Of a DNA stretch of 64,000 nt, positions 37,225-45,796 are shown piece by piece. Every line of letters starts with the position of its first letter. Position 1 is the stretch's first letter. Position numbers and translations under genes: made by a program. A model generated the notes under the pieces. It ran no database searches and was not told the DNA's origin. It saw only the letters and a list, made by a program, of their open reading frames with translations. Source of the stretch: Streptomyces sp. DvalAA-43 (GTDB taxonomy: Bacteria; Actinomycetota; Actinomycetes; Streptomycetales; Streptomycetaceae); the NCBI RefSeq assembly GCF_900091725.1, contig NZ_FMBW01000087.1, positions 372,001-436,000 of the forward strand, in the 5' to 3' direction.

Positions 37225-38448
37225 ATGACCGCGTACGTACTGATGGTCAACTCCGGCAAGGCGGAGGCGGTGGACCGGCTGCGGGCCGTGGCGCCCGACG
37301 CCGAGATCGACGTCATCACCGAGAGCGCGTACGCCCGGATGTACGCGCCCGATGTCCGCCTGCACTTCGTCGACGACATCGCCGACCTGACGGCCGTCCG
37401 CCGGGTGGCGCTGGACCTCCTGGCCCGGCAGCCGATCGACCATGTGGTGGCCCCGTCGGAACGCAGCCTGCCCGCCGGAGGGTATCTGCGGTCGTTCCTG
37501 GGGCTGGGCGGGATCGGCTTCGAGACGGCCAACCGCTTCTCCCACAAGGCGGTGATGAAGTCCACCCTGGCGGCGGCCGGGCTGCCGGTCGCCCCGTACC
37601 GGGTGATCGGATCGCTCGCGCAGGCACCCGCGGCGGCCGCCGAGCTCGGCTGGCCGGTGGTGCTCAAGCCGGCGCTCGGGACCGGCTCGATGAACACCTT
37701 CGCCGTCTCCTCGGAGCGGGAGCTGACCGCGCTGCTCGACTCGCCCGCCGCGGACGGTCTCCGCCGCGCGGCGTGTCCGCTGCTGGTCGAACGGTTCGTC
37801 GAGATGGAGGGCGAGTACCACTGCGACGGCGTGGTCTCGGACGGCACGGTCGAATTCGCCGCCGTACAGCGCTACTTCATGCCGCTGCTGGGCTGCACGG
37901 ACGACTTCACCGGCTCGTATCTGCTCCCCGAGGAGGATCCGGATGTCGCGGCCGTCCGCGAACTGCACCGGGCCACGGTGGACGCCCTGGGGCTGGAGAG
38001 CGGCGTGACGCACATGGAGCTGTTCAGGACCGGGAACGGGTTCGTGATCGGTGAGATCTCCTGCCGTCCGGCCGGCGGCGGCATCGTCGACGCGGTGAAG
38101 ATGAAGTACGGCATCGACCTGTGGCAGGTCTTCATGGACACCGCCCTCGGACGCCCGGCCGGTGTGCGGGGGCCGGTGGCTCCGCTGCGGGAGGGGACCA
38201 TCGCCAACTGCGACCTTCCGGTCCGTCCCGGCCGGGTCGTCCGCGTCTCCACCCCGGACGAGCTCGCGGCCGTACCGGATGTGATCGAGGCCCGGATGTC
38301 CACCCGGGTGGGCGATGTCATCAGCCCCCGGCTGCACTCGGCCTCGACCACCGGCCTGGTGTTCCTCGCCACGGCGGAGCCCGCGCTCGTCGCGAAACGC
38401 GTCGAGGACCTGGCCGGCGTCTACGTCCTGGAGGTCGAACCGGTCTAG
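37225..38448 (+). CDS. ATP-grasp ligase (3 of 4)
   Basis: ATG 37225 after AGAAGGAG gives 407 residues beginning MTAYVLMVNSGKAEAVDRLR. Core features are FSHKAVMKSTLAAAGLPVAP, WPVVLKPALGTGSMNTFAVS, LLVERFVEMEGEYHCDGVV and the metal-binding THMELFRTGNGFVIGEISCR. It resembles the 33001 product (shared CRxxGG after the metal strand), so the two may be related by duplication. It is the last gene of the rightward operon. Its stop overlaps the stop of the convergent NRPS gene in CTAG (38445-38448). Confidence 0.85.
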   Translation: MTAYVLMVNSGKAEAVDRLRAVAPDAEIDVITESAYARMYAPDVRLHFVDDIADLTAVRRVALDLLARQPIDHVVAPSERSLPAGGYLRSFLGLGGIGFETANRFSHKAVMKSTLAAAGLPVAPYRVIGSLAQAPAAAAELGWPVVLKPALGTGSMNTFAVSSERELTALLDSPAADGLRRAACPLLVERFVEMEGEYHCDGVVSDGTVEFAAVQRYFMPLLGCTDDFTGSYLLPEEDPDVAAVRELHRATVDALGLESGVTHMELFRTGNGFVIGEISCRPAGGGIVDAVKMKYGIDLWQVFMDTALGRPAGVRGPVAPLREGTIANCDLPVRPGRVVRVSTPDELAAVPDVIEARMSTRVGDVISPRLHSASTTGLVFLATAEPALVAKRVEDLAGVYVLEVEPV

Positions 38449-41400
38449 GGCCTGACCGGCCCCGATCCGCCGGACAGGCCCTGACGCGTCAGGGTGCTTC
38501 CGCCGGGCCGTGTCCGGCCGTTCGCGCGGGGCGCGGCCGGTCGGGCACGGCCCAGAGCGGCCGCGAGCGCGGCCACCGTCGGCGCGGCGAACAGCTCCCG
38601 GACGGCCGGACGCACGCCCAGCACCGCGCCGATCCGGCTCGCCAGCCGGACCGCCGCCGCCGAATTCCCGCCCAGCGCGAAGAAGTCGTCGTCGATGCCC
38701 ACCGCGGCCACCTCCAGCACCTGCGCGAACATCCCGGCCAGCAGTTCCTCGACCGGTGTCCGGGGGCCGCGCGGGGCCCCGCCCGAGGGCTTCCCGGGGG
38801 AGGGCAGCGCCTTCCGGTCGAGCTTGCCGTTCACCGTCGTCGGCAGCGCGTCCAGCACCACGATCGCGGACGGCACCATGTAGTCCGGCAGCCGCGTCCC
38901 CAGGGCCCGCCGCAGCTGCGCGGGCAGGCGGGTCGGGGCATCGGCCCGGGAGACGCAGTCCGCCGCCGGTACCACGTAGGCCGCCAGCCGGGCGTTCCCG
39001 CGGCGGTCCTCCCGGGCCAGCACCACGGCCTCCGCCACGCCCGGCTGATCCAGCAGCACGGTCTCGACCTCACCGGCCTCGATGCGGAAGCCCCGCACCT
39101 TCAGCTGGCTGTCCACGCGCCCCGCGTAGACGAGTTCGCCGTCCGTGTTCCAGCGCACCAGGTCGCCGGTGCGGTACATCCGCTCCCCCGGTTCCCCGAA
39201 GGGGTCGGCGACGAAGCGCCCGGCCGTCAGACCCGGACGTCCCAGATAGCCACGCGCCAGCTGCGCCCCGGCCAGGTACAGCTCACCGGTCGCGCCCGGC
39301 GGGACCAGACGCAACGCGTCGTCCAGCACGTACACCCGGGTGTTCGCCATCGGCCGCCCGATGGGAGGAGCGCTGTCCCCGGCCGGGGGGAGGCACCGCA
39401 TGAGGGTGACACCGACGGTGGCCTCGGTGGGACCGTAGGCGTTCCAGAACTGCCGGTCCGGCCCTGCCCACGCGTCGACCAGCCGCCCCGCCGGGGCCTC
39501 GCCGCCGACGGACACCAGCCGCAGTCCGGGGAGCCCGTCGGGATCCAGCATCGGGAGCAGGGCGGGCGGGAGTTCGGCGACGGTGACGGACTCCTCGCGC
39601 ATCAGCCGTTGCAGGAGTCTCGGGTCGGTGCGCTGTTCGTCGTCGGCGAGCACCAGCGTGGCGCCGGAGGTCAGGGCGGAGAAGATTTCGAGGACCGATA
39701 CGTCGAACGTGACCGCGGCGAAGCCGAGCAGCCGGGTCTCTCCGTCGATGCCGTAGGCCGCGTTGTTGGCCGCGACGAAGTTCACGACCGCCCGGTGCTC
39801 GACGACGGTGCCCTTCGGGGGGCCCGTGGTGCCGGAGGTGTAGATGACGTACGCGGGATGCTCGGGCCGCAGCGGGTGGTCGAGGTCGGCCGCGGTGAGG
39901 GGGCCGCCGGAGAGGTGGCCGAGGCCGGTGTCGGTGACGTACACGGGCGTGGTGGTGGCGAGGGGCTCCGTGCGGGGCGTGCGGTCGGTGAGGATCGCGG
40001 CCGGGCGGCCGTCCCGGAGCAGGTGGTCCGTGCGTGCCGGTGGATGGGTGAGATCGAGCGGCAGATAGGCGGCGCCCGCCTTGAGGGTGGCGAGGAGGGC
40101 GATGACGAGCCGCTCGGAGCGCGGCAGGGCGATCGCGACCCGGTCCTCCGGTCCGATGCCCTGCGCGATCAGACGGCGGGCGAGCCGGTTCGACTCCGCG
40201 TCGATGTGGGCGTAGCTGTACTCCCGGCCGTCGAAGACCACCGCGGGGTGCCCGGGGGTACGGGCGGCCTGCCGGGCGAAGAGGTCCGGCAGGACCGCGT
40301 CGGGCAGTCGGCGCCGGGTGGCGTTCCGTGCCCCGAGCAGCATCTCCCGGTCCGCCGCCGATACGACATCGATGCCGGTCACCGGCACCGAGGGGTCGGC
40401 GGTGGCCGCCGTCAGCACCTGGAGCAGCCCCTGGACCAGGCGCCGCGCGGTGACCGGGTCGAACAGATCGACGGCGTAGCGGAGTTCACCGGTCAGCCCT
40501 CCGCCCTGGTCGGCGGTGCGCTCCGTGAACGTGAACCGCAGGTCGAAGGCGGCCGCGCCGGGCCGGGGGTTCTCCCGCGTCACGTCCAGCCCCGGCAGAT
40601 CCGGATCGGGTCCGGGGCGCTGCGCCAGTTCGAGCATGACCTGGAAGAGCGGGTGGTGGTTGGTGGAGCGGGGCGGGTTGAGTGCGGTGACCACGGCGTC
40701 GAAGGGGATGTCCCGGTGGGCGTGGGCGGCCCGGCCGGATTCCCTGACGCGCTCCAGCACCTGCCTGAAGGTGGGGTCGGCGGACAGGTCGGTACGCAGT
40801 ACCAGGAGATTGCCGAAGTGGCCGACGACGTCGTCCGGGGTGGCGTCGGTGCGGTCGGTGACCGGGGTGCCCAGCGGGATGTCGTCGCCCGCGCCGAAGC
40901 CTTGCAGCGTCACCGCCAGGGCCGCCTGTACCACCATGAACACGGTCACCCGGCTGTCGGCTGCCAGGGCGGTGAGGGCCCGGTGCAGTTCCGCGTCGAC
41001 GTGGAAGCGGAGCACGGCGCCCCGGCCGGGGGCGTGCGCGGGGCGGGGCCGGTCGCGTGGCAGGGCCAGTTCGGCCGGCAGGCCCGCGAGTGCCCGGCGC
41101 CAGTACCGGGTCTGGCGGCTCAGCGCGCTGTCGGGGTCGTCGGCCGGGCCCAGGAGGTCCCGCTGCCGCAGGGCGTGGTCCCCGTAGCGCAGCGGCAGCG
41201 GCGGCCAGTCCGGGGCCCGCCCGGCGCGGCGCGCCGCGTAGGCCCGTGCCAGGTCCCGGGTCAGCGGTGCCATGGACCGCTCGTCGCCCGCGACGAGGTG
41301 CACCACGATCACCAGGACCGATTCGGTGGGCGAGACCGTTCCCAGGACCACCCGGACGGGCAGATCCACGGTGATGTCGAAGCCCCGTTGCACGACGTCG

Positions 41401-41807
41401 TCGATCCAGGTGGTGACGTCGGCGGGCACCGCTTCCTCGGTCACCGCGGACCGGGCCGCCTGCCCGGCCGGCACCACGGCCGGTACCGGTTCGCCGTCGT
41501 GCTCGGCGAGCACCGTCCGCAGTGTGGTGTGCCGTTCCAGGACGTCCTGGAACGCGGCGCGCAGGGCCGCCCGGTCCACCACGCCCGAGAGCCGCAGCAC
41601 CACCGGCACGGCGCAGTCCGCCGAACGCCCCTGCCAGGCGTTGAGGAACCACAGCCGTCGCTGTGCGAAGGACAGCGGGACGGACCCCGCCGGGCGTGCC
41701 GCCTCCGCTTCCCGTTCGTCCGGTTCGCCTGCGCGTCCGCGGCTGTCACGGCGGAGAGAGTCCACGATCCGCTGATTCCCGTTGATGGCGAGATCCCGCC
41801 CGTCCAT
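38445..41807 (-). CDS. NRPS, C-A-PCP, with altered condensation active site
   Basis: ATG 41807 gives 1120 residues. The condensation domain (about 42-470) starts VPLSFAQRRLWFLNAWQG; its HHxxxDG motif reads H170-L-V-A-G-D175-E, so the second, catalytic His is Leu and the Gly is Glu. The adenylation domain (about 485-1000) has YVIYTSGTTGPPKGT, FDVSVLEIF, FWNAYGPTEATVG and GELYLAGAQLARGYLG. The pocket residues as I align them are D-V-L-E-S-G-A-V-G, and Glu at the fourth position occurs in ornithine-type pockets (weak hint). The PCP (about 1020-1090) has the phosphopantetheine Ser in FFALGGNSAAAVRL. There is no thioesterase domain. Confidence 0.92.
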   Translation of the reverse strand: MDGRDLAINGNQRIVDSLRRDSRGRAGEPDEREAEAARPAGSVPLSFAQRRLWFLNAWQGRSADCAVPVVLRLSGVVDRAALRAAFQDVLERHTTLRTVLAEHDGEPVPAVVPAGQAARSAVTEEAVPADVTTWIDDVVQRGFDITVDLPVRVVLGTVSPTESVLVIVVHLVAGDERSMAPLTRDLARAYAARRAGRAPDWPPLPLRYGDHALRQRDLLGPADDPDSALSRQTRYWRRALAGLPAELALPRDRPRPAHAPGRGAVLRFHVDAELHRALTALAADSRVTVFMVVQAALAVTLQGFGAGDDIPLGTPVTDRTDATPDDVVGHFGNLLVLRTDLSADPTFRQVLERVRESGRAAHAHRDIPFDAVVTALNPPRSTNHHPLFQVMLELAQRPGPDPDLPGLDVTRENPRPGAAAFDLRFTFTERTADQGGGLTGELRYAVDLFDPVTARRLVQGLLQVLTAATADPSVPVTGIDVVSAADREMLLGARNATRRRLPDAVLPDLFARQAARTPGHPAVVFDGREYSYAHIDAESNRLARRLIAQGIGPEDRVAIALPRSERLVIALLATLKAGAAYLPLDLTHPPARTDHLLRDGRPAAILTDRTPRTEPLATTTPVYVTDTGLGHLSGGPLTAADLDHPLRPEHPAYVIYTSGTTGPPKGTVVEHRAVVNFVAANNAAYGIDGETRLLGFAAVTFDVSVLEIFSALTSGATLVLADDEQRTDPRLLQRLMREESVTVAELPPALLPMLDPDGLPGLRLVSVGGEAPAGRLVDAWAGPDRQFWNAYGPTEATVGVTLMRCLPPAGDSAPPIGRPMANTRVYVLDDALRLVPPGATGELYLAGAQLARGYLGRPGLTAGRFVADPFGEPGERMYRTGDLVRWNTDGELVYAGRVDSQLKVRGFRIEAGEVETVLLDQPGVAEAVVLAREDRRGNARLAAYVVPAADCVSRADAPTRLPAQLRRALGTRLPDYMVPSAIVVLDALPTTVNGKLDRKALPSPGKPSGGAPRGPRTPVEELLAGMFAQVLEVAAVGIDDDFFALGGNSAAAVRLASRIGAVLGVRPAVRELFAAPTVAALAAALGRARPAAPRANGRTRPGGSTLTRQGLSGGSGPVRP

Positions 41808-42106
41808 GGAGGTCCTGGGCGCCCTGAGCGACCCGGGGCGTGTGCGACAACGGCCGGTTGCCGGGTGCAAGTCGCCCGTGCGGCACGGGACTTCCCCGTT
41901 GATCCACAACCGCTGCTCAGACAGGAGGCTATCGGCCGTTCATACCCGGCACCATCCCCTGGGTCGTGACGGCGATCACAGCTCCCGACCGGTCATCGGG
42001 CGGCTGTGGGCCTCCTCGTAGGCCCGTGCCGCCCGCTTCCCGGTCTGCTAGCGTTGCCACTTCACTTGCCTGACTTCTTTCGCAAAGGCCTTCAAGGAAC
42101 TCGCGT
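41808..42106. other. Divergent intergenic region with a long hairpin
   Basis: This 299-base space separates the NRPS gene and the PglW-like gene. A two-part stem (CGGGCGGC 41997-42004 with 42028-42035; GGGCCT 42008-42013 with AGGCCC 42020-42025; loop CCTCGT) lies about 70 bases before the TTG start of the rightward gene. TAGCGT (42049-42054) is a possible -10 for that gene without a good -35. No other element was recognised. Confidence 0.4.
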
Positions 42107-43474
42107 TTGATACAGAACGATCGCTGGACGACTGTCACACCGTGGTTCTTCTCGGACGAGCCGGCCGCCATGGAGTCCATCCGGCGGGCCCTTCCCGAGG
42201 ACGGGCCGCACCGCGCCTGGGCGAACTTCTCCTTTCTGGCGGACACCGGTCATCTGCACAGCGTGGACCTGCTGGTGGCCGGTCCCGGCGGACTGCATCT
42301 GCTCGAAGTCGACGTCTCCCAGGGGCAGCTGCGCAACGAGGACGGCATCTGGCTGCGTACCCGCAGCGGCAACACGAAGGCGTCGGACAGCACCCGTGAT
42401 GTCGCCGAGGTCAAGGCCCGGCACCTCACGGCGGCGCTGCGCCGGGCCGCGGCCGGCCGGTTCCTGACCGTTCCCGAGGTACGCGGGTCGGCGTTCCTCA
42501 GTGATCCGCGTTCGTCCGTCGACCTCACCGGACCGGCCGCGCAGGGTGTGTTCGGCCCCGACGAGCCGGCCAACCCCTCGCTGCCCCGGGTGACCCGGGA
42601 CCTCCTGGAGCGGCCCGCGAGCGACCGCGCGGAGCGGCCCGGCCGACGCTTCCTGCGGGCCCTGCCCAGGCTGCTGGAGCGGATCGGGATGCATCCGGTC
42701 GAGCACTGGCCCCGCGTCGGCACCTGGCAACTGACCGCGAAACCGGTCTCGTTGACCGATCGCTGGCAGGACTACGTGGCCTGGAGCACGGTCTGGGACA
42801 AGGCTCCGTGCCGGGTACGCGTCTACGCCCCCGGCACCTCCCGCACCAGGACCGACGAGTCGGTGCTGCGCGAGTACCTCCTGCTGCGCGAGCTCGACCA
42901 TCCGGGCATCGTCACCGTGGACACCCTGGAGCACCATCCCCCCGGGCCGGTGCTGATGTTCCATGTGGAGAAGAAGCAGCTGCTCCGCCTCGACCACATC
43001 CTGTCCCTCTACCGCCCCCTCTTCACCCCCGCCGTCCGGGCCGACATGATCCGGCAGATCGGCGCGGGGCTCGCCCATGCGCATGCCCGGCAGATCGCCC
43101 ACGGCGCGCTGACCACGCGTGCGGTGATGGGCATCCCCCGGCCCGCCCAGGGCGAGTCGGTGAACGACGGCTGGCGCGATCCGGGTCTCCAGATCACCGA
43201 CTGGCATCACGCCGCCGTCGCGGCCGCCGCCACCGAGGACGCTCCGGGCCCCGCCGCGGTGGCCCGGGATCTGCGTGATCTGGCGGCCGTCGCGCAGGAG
43301 ATCTGCGCCGGGGCGGCTCCGGCGGCCGGGTTCACCGAGCTGCCCGACCGCCTCGCCGCGGAGCCGGAGTTCGCCCGGCTCCGTCCCGCCGAGCAGGTCC
43401 GCGGGCTCACTCGGCGGCTGGCCGAGGCCGCTCTCTCCCCGGCCGTCGGCCCGGCGGTGCCGGTCACCCGGTGA
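42107..43474 (+). CDS. PglW-like NERD-domain pseudokinase
   Basis: TTG 42107 (AAGGAA upstream) gives 455 residues. The first 130 match the NERD (nuclease-related) region of BREX/Pgl PglW kinases: DRWTTVTPWFFSDEPAAMES, HRAWANFSFLADTGHLHSVD and LLVAGPGGLHLLEVDVSQGQ. The second half is kinase-shaped (ESVLREYLLLRELDHPGIVT; GAGLAHAHARQIAHGALTTR), but the catalytic loop is HGAL where kinases have HRD, and DFG is reduced to ITDW, so it is probably inactive. PglW proteins are about three times longer. It lies inside the cluster between NRPS genes and its end overlaps the convergent thioesterase-like gene by 11 bases. Its role here is unknown. Confidence 0.7.
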   Translation: MIQNDRWTTVTPWFFSDEPAAMESIRRALPEDGPHRAWANFSFLADTGHLHSVDLLVAGPGGLHLLEVDVSQGQLRNEDGIWLRTRSGNTKASDSTRDVAEVKARHLTAALRRAAAGRFLTVPEVRGSAFLSDPRSSVDLTGPAAQGVFGPDEPANPSLPRVTRDLLERPASDRAERPGRRFLRALPRLLERIGMHPVEHWPRVGTWQLTAKPVSLTDRWQDYVAWSTVWDKAPCRVRVYAPGTSRTRTDESVLREYLLLRELDHPGIVTVDTLEHHPPGPVLMFHVEKKQLLRLDHILSLYRPLFTPAVRADMIRQIGAGLAHAHARQIAHGALTTRAVMGIPRPAQGESVNDGWRDPGLQITDWHHAAVAAAATEDAPGPAAVARDLRDLAAVAQEICAGAAPAAGFTELPDRLAAEPEFARLRPAEQVRGLTRRLAEAALSPAVGPAVPVTR

Positions 43475-44246
43475 TCGCCCCGTGCACGAGCTCGGCGACC
43501 CGCGGGTCCCCCAGCAGATCGTCGTGCCGGGTGGTCAGTCGTGCCGGGTGGTCGGCGCACCAGCCGGGCAGCGGGTGGTCCGCGGAGGCGATGACGGTCG
43601 CGTGCTCGACGCGGCCGGTCCGGCGCGCGGCCGCGACCAGGTAGCCGAGGTAGTCGGCGAAGCGCGCGCAGAGCATCGCCCGCAGGTGCTCGGGCATACC
43701 GGCCCGCGCCGTGGCGTGTTCCACGATGCGTCGCTGCTCGTCCCGCAGCCGCTCGGCGACCGACGGCAGATCGTCCGCATCCGCCAGGGCCTCGCAGACG
43801 GCCGTGACCTCGGCGAGCATCCGCTCGTCCAGCTGCGGCCGGAACGTCTCGGTGGCGGCGACGAATTCCGACCGCAGCAGTGCCCCGCCGACCTCCGTGG
43901 GGTCGATCGTGACCAGGGCCGGTGGCCCGTCCGGACCGGTGCAGGCGCGCCGCAGTCCATCGGCGAACGCGGCCCCGGCGCAGAACGTCACGATCGCCCG
44001 TACCCGGCGCTCCGGCTCCGGCAGGACGGCCGCCCACCGGTCCACGTAGCGGTCCGGATCCGCCTCGGCCCGCAGGTCCGCGCCGATGCCGGGGGGCACG
44101 GTCAGGTGGACACCCTCCTCGCCCGGCAGGTTCGCGGCGAGCCGGGCGAAGCCCTGCTGGTTGGCCCGGGGGCCGAAGTCGACCGCGAGCACGGTGCCCG
44201 CGGCGCCCTCCGGCCGGCGCAGACAGCGCCACAGTTGCTTGCTCAT
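43464..44246 (-). CDS. Stand-alone thioesterase-like alpha/beta-hydrolase with Cys nucleophile elbow
   Basis: ATG 44246 overlaps the A-domain stop by one base (TGATG); the product is 260 residues. It opens MSKQLWRCLRRPEGAAGTVL and LAVDFGPRANQQGFARLAAN like type II NRPS thioesterases. The nucleophile position reads VTFCAGAAFADGL, so Cys replaces Ser. ALVTIDPTEVGG and the C-terminal TTRHDDLLGDPRVAELVHG would supply Asp and His. Thioesterases with Cys nucleophiles are known to support strained-ring or unusual off-loading, so it may release the product or edit PCPs. It is the last gene of the ten-gene leftward operon. Confidence 0.6.
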   Translation of the reverse strand: MSKQLWRCLRRPEGAAGTVLAVDFGPRANQQGFARLAANLPGEEGVHLTVPPGIGADLRAEADPDRYVDRWAAVLPEPERRVRAIVTFCAGAAFADGLRRACTGPDGPPALVTIDPTEVGGALLRSEFVAATETFRPQLDERMLAEVTAVCEALADADDLPSVAERLRDEQRRIVEHATARAGMPEHLRAMLCARFADYLGYLVAAARRTGRVEHATVIASADHPLPGWCADHPARLTTRHDDLLGDPRVAELVHGAITG

Positions 44247-45796
44247 CAGCACCCCTCCTCGTCCGCCACGGCCTGTCGCAGCGCGTGGTGGTCCACCTTG
44301 CCGCTGAGGTTGAGCGGCAGCTTCGGCAGCCAGGTGCAGCTCTCCGGCACGGCGTAGTCCGGGACCAGACGGGCCACTTCCCGGCGGAGGTCCGCGCCCA
44401 GGGCGACGTCCCCGGTGAGTACGGCGCGCAGGTGGATGCCCTCGCCGGGGCGCTCCACGTCGAGCACCACGGCCTCGGCCACGCCCGGACACCGCCGCAG
44501 CGCTGCCTCCACCTCGCCGAGCTCGATGCGCCGGCCGCGCACCTTCACCTGGCGGTCCAGCCGGCCCTGATGGACCAGTACCCCGTGCTCCCGTGTCACC
44601 CGGTCGCCGGGGCGGTACCACTGATCGGCCGGAACCTCGCCCGTCGTCGGTCCCTGGGGCACCCCGTCGGGGCTCATGAACCGGCCGGTGTTGTGTGCGG
44701 CGACGAGATAGCCGCCGAAGCGCTGTGCTCCGCGTACGCACAGCTCCCCGTCGTCCGCCGGGCGGCCGTTCTCGTCCAGCAGGACGGACTCCAGATGCGG
44801 AAACGGCGTACCGATCGGCACGGTGCCGTTGCTGGTCTCCGGCCAGTCCCGTGGATCGGCGGGAAGGCGGTGGTCGGCGCAGAGCACGGTCAGTTCGGTG
44901 GGGCCGAACGCGTTGGCGATCACGCTGCGCGGCGCGGCCTGTGCCCAGATCCGTGCCTGGTCCAGGGTGAGTTGCTCGCCCATGAAGACGCTCCACCGCA
45001 GATCGGGCAGGCTTCCCGGGGGGAGCGCCCGGTACCGCCGCGCGAGTGTGATCACCGAGGGCACCGAGAACCAGTGGGTCAGGGCACGACGGCGGGCGTA
45101 CGTGGCGGGGATCAGCAGTTCGCGCTTCTCCGGCACCACCAGGGTGCCGCCGGCCCCCCAGGTCGCGAAGAGATCCAGGACGGAGGGGTCGAAGGTGAAG
45201 CTGAAGGTCTGCGAGACCCGGCTGTCGGGGCCCAGCTCGTACCGGTCGATCGCGCAGCCGAGGAAGGCCGAGACATTGGCGTGGGTGATCGGCACCCCCT
45301 TCGGTTCGCCGGTCGATCCCGAGGTGAACAGGATGTAGGCGGGGCGCTCGGCGCGGTCCGGTGCCGGCGCCGTGGCGGGCGGGCCCTGGAGGAGGTCCTC
45401 CAGCGGCTGGACCGGTGCGGTCCACGGCTCCTCGCCGTCGGCGGGGCGCAGGGCGTCGGCGGACGGGCGGTCGGCCAGCACCAGACCGGCGCCCGCCCGT
45501 TCCAGGACCGAGCGGTTCCGGGCCACGGGCGAGCGGGGGCTGATGGGGACCACGGTGCGGCCCAGCCGGAGCACGGCCAGGTAGCCGACGTAGCCGGCGA
45601 GCGTACCGCTGGTGCAGAGGCCCACCGTGGCGGTGTCGTGCCGGGCCAGGCCTGCCGCCGTCCGCTCGACCAGACCGGCCAGTTCCGCGTAGGTGAGCCG
45701 TTGTTCGGCGGTGTCGAGCGCGACCGCGTCGGGCGTACGCGCGGCGGTCGCGCCGAACCAGTCGTAGAGCGGGCGGGCAGCGGGCATCCGGGTCAC
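44246..45796 (-). CDS. Stand-alone NRPS adenylation domain
   Basis: GTG 45796 (or ATG 45787) gives 516 residues. The A-domain core motifs are present: ILFTSGSTGEPKGVPITHAN, FSFTFDPSVLDLFATWGAGG, ANAFGPTELTVL, GELCVRGAQRFGGYL, WYRPGDRVTREHGVLVHQGR with LDRQVKVRGRRIELGEVE, and the A10 Lys in LPLNLSGKVDHHAL. There is no PCP attached, so it must load a carrier in trans; the free PCP (49550) or the PCP-C protein (49870) are candidates. The pocket code is not one I recognise. It overlaps the aaRS-like gene by GTGA. Confidence 0.9.
   Translation of the reverse strand: MTRMPAARPLYDWFGATAARTPDAVALDTAEQRLTYAELAGLVERTAAGLARHDTATVGLCTSGTLAGYVGYLAVLRLGRTVVPISPRSPVARNRSVLERAGAGLVLADRPSADALRPADGEEPWTAPVQPLEDLLQGPPATAPAPDRAERPAYILFTSGSTGEPKGVPITHANVSAFLGCAIDRYELGPDSRVSQTFSFTFDPSVLDLFATWGAGGTLVVPEKRELLIPATYARRRALTHWFSVPSVITLARRYRALPPGSLPDLRWSVFMGEQLTLDQARIWAQAAPRSVIANAFGPTELTVLCADHRLPADPRDWPETSNGTVPIGTPFPHLESVLLDENGRPADDGELCVRGAQRFGGYLVAAHNTGRFMSPDGVPQGPTTGEVPADQWYRPGDRVTREHGVLVHQGRLDRQVKVRGRRIELGEVEAALRRCPGVAEAVVLDVERPGEGIHLRAVLTGDVALGADLRREVARLVPDYAVPESCTWLPKLPLNLSGKVDHHALRQAVADEEGC

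Noticed and set aside
33891..37847. A 1318-residue leftward open frame
   Set aside because: It is antisense to the N-hydroxylase, the Prx-kinase fusion and an ATP-grasp gene, all of which have clear motifs and ribosome-binding sites.
38121..41969. A 1282-residue rightward open frame
   Set aside because: It is antisense to the NRPS gene and has no recognisable domain.
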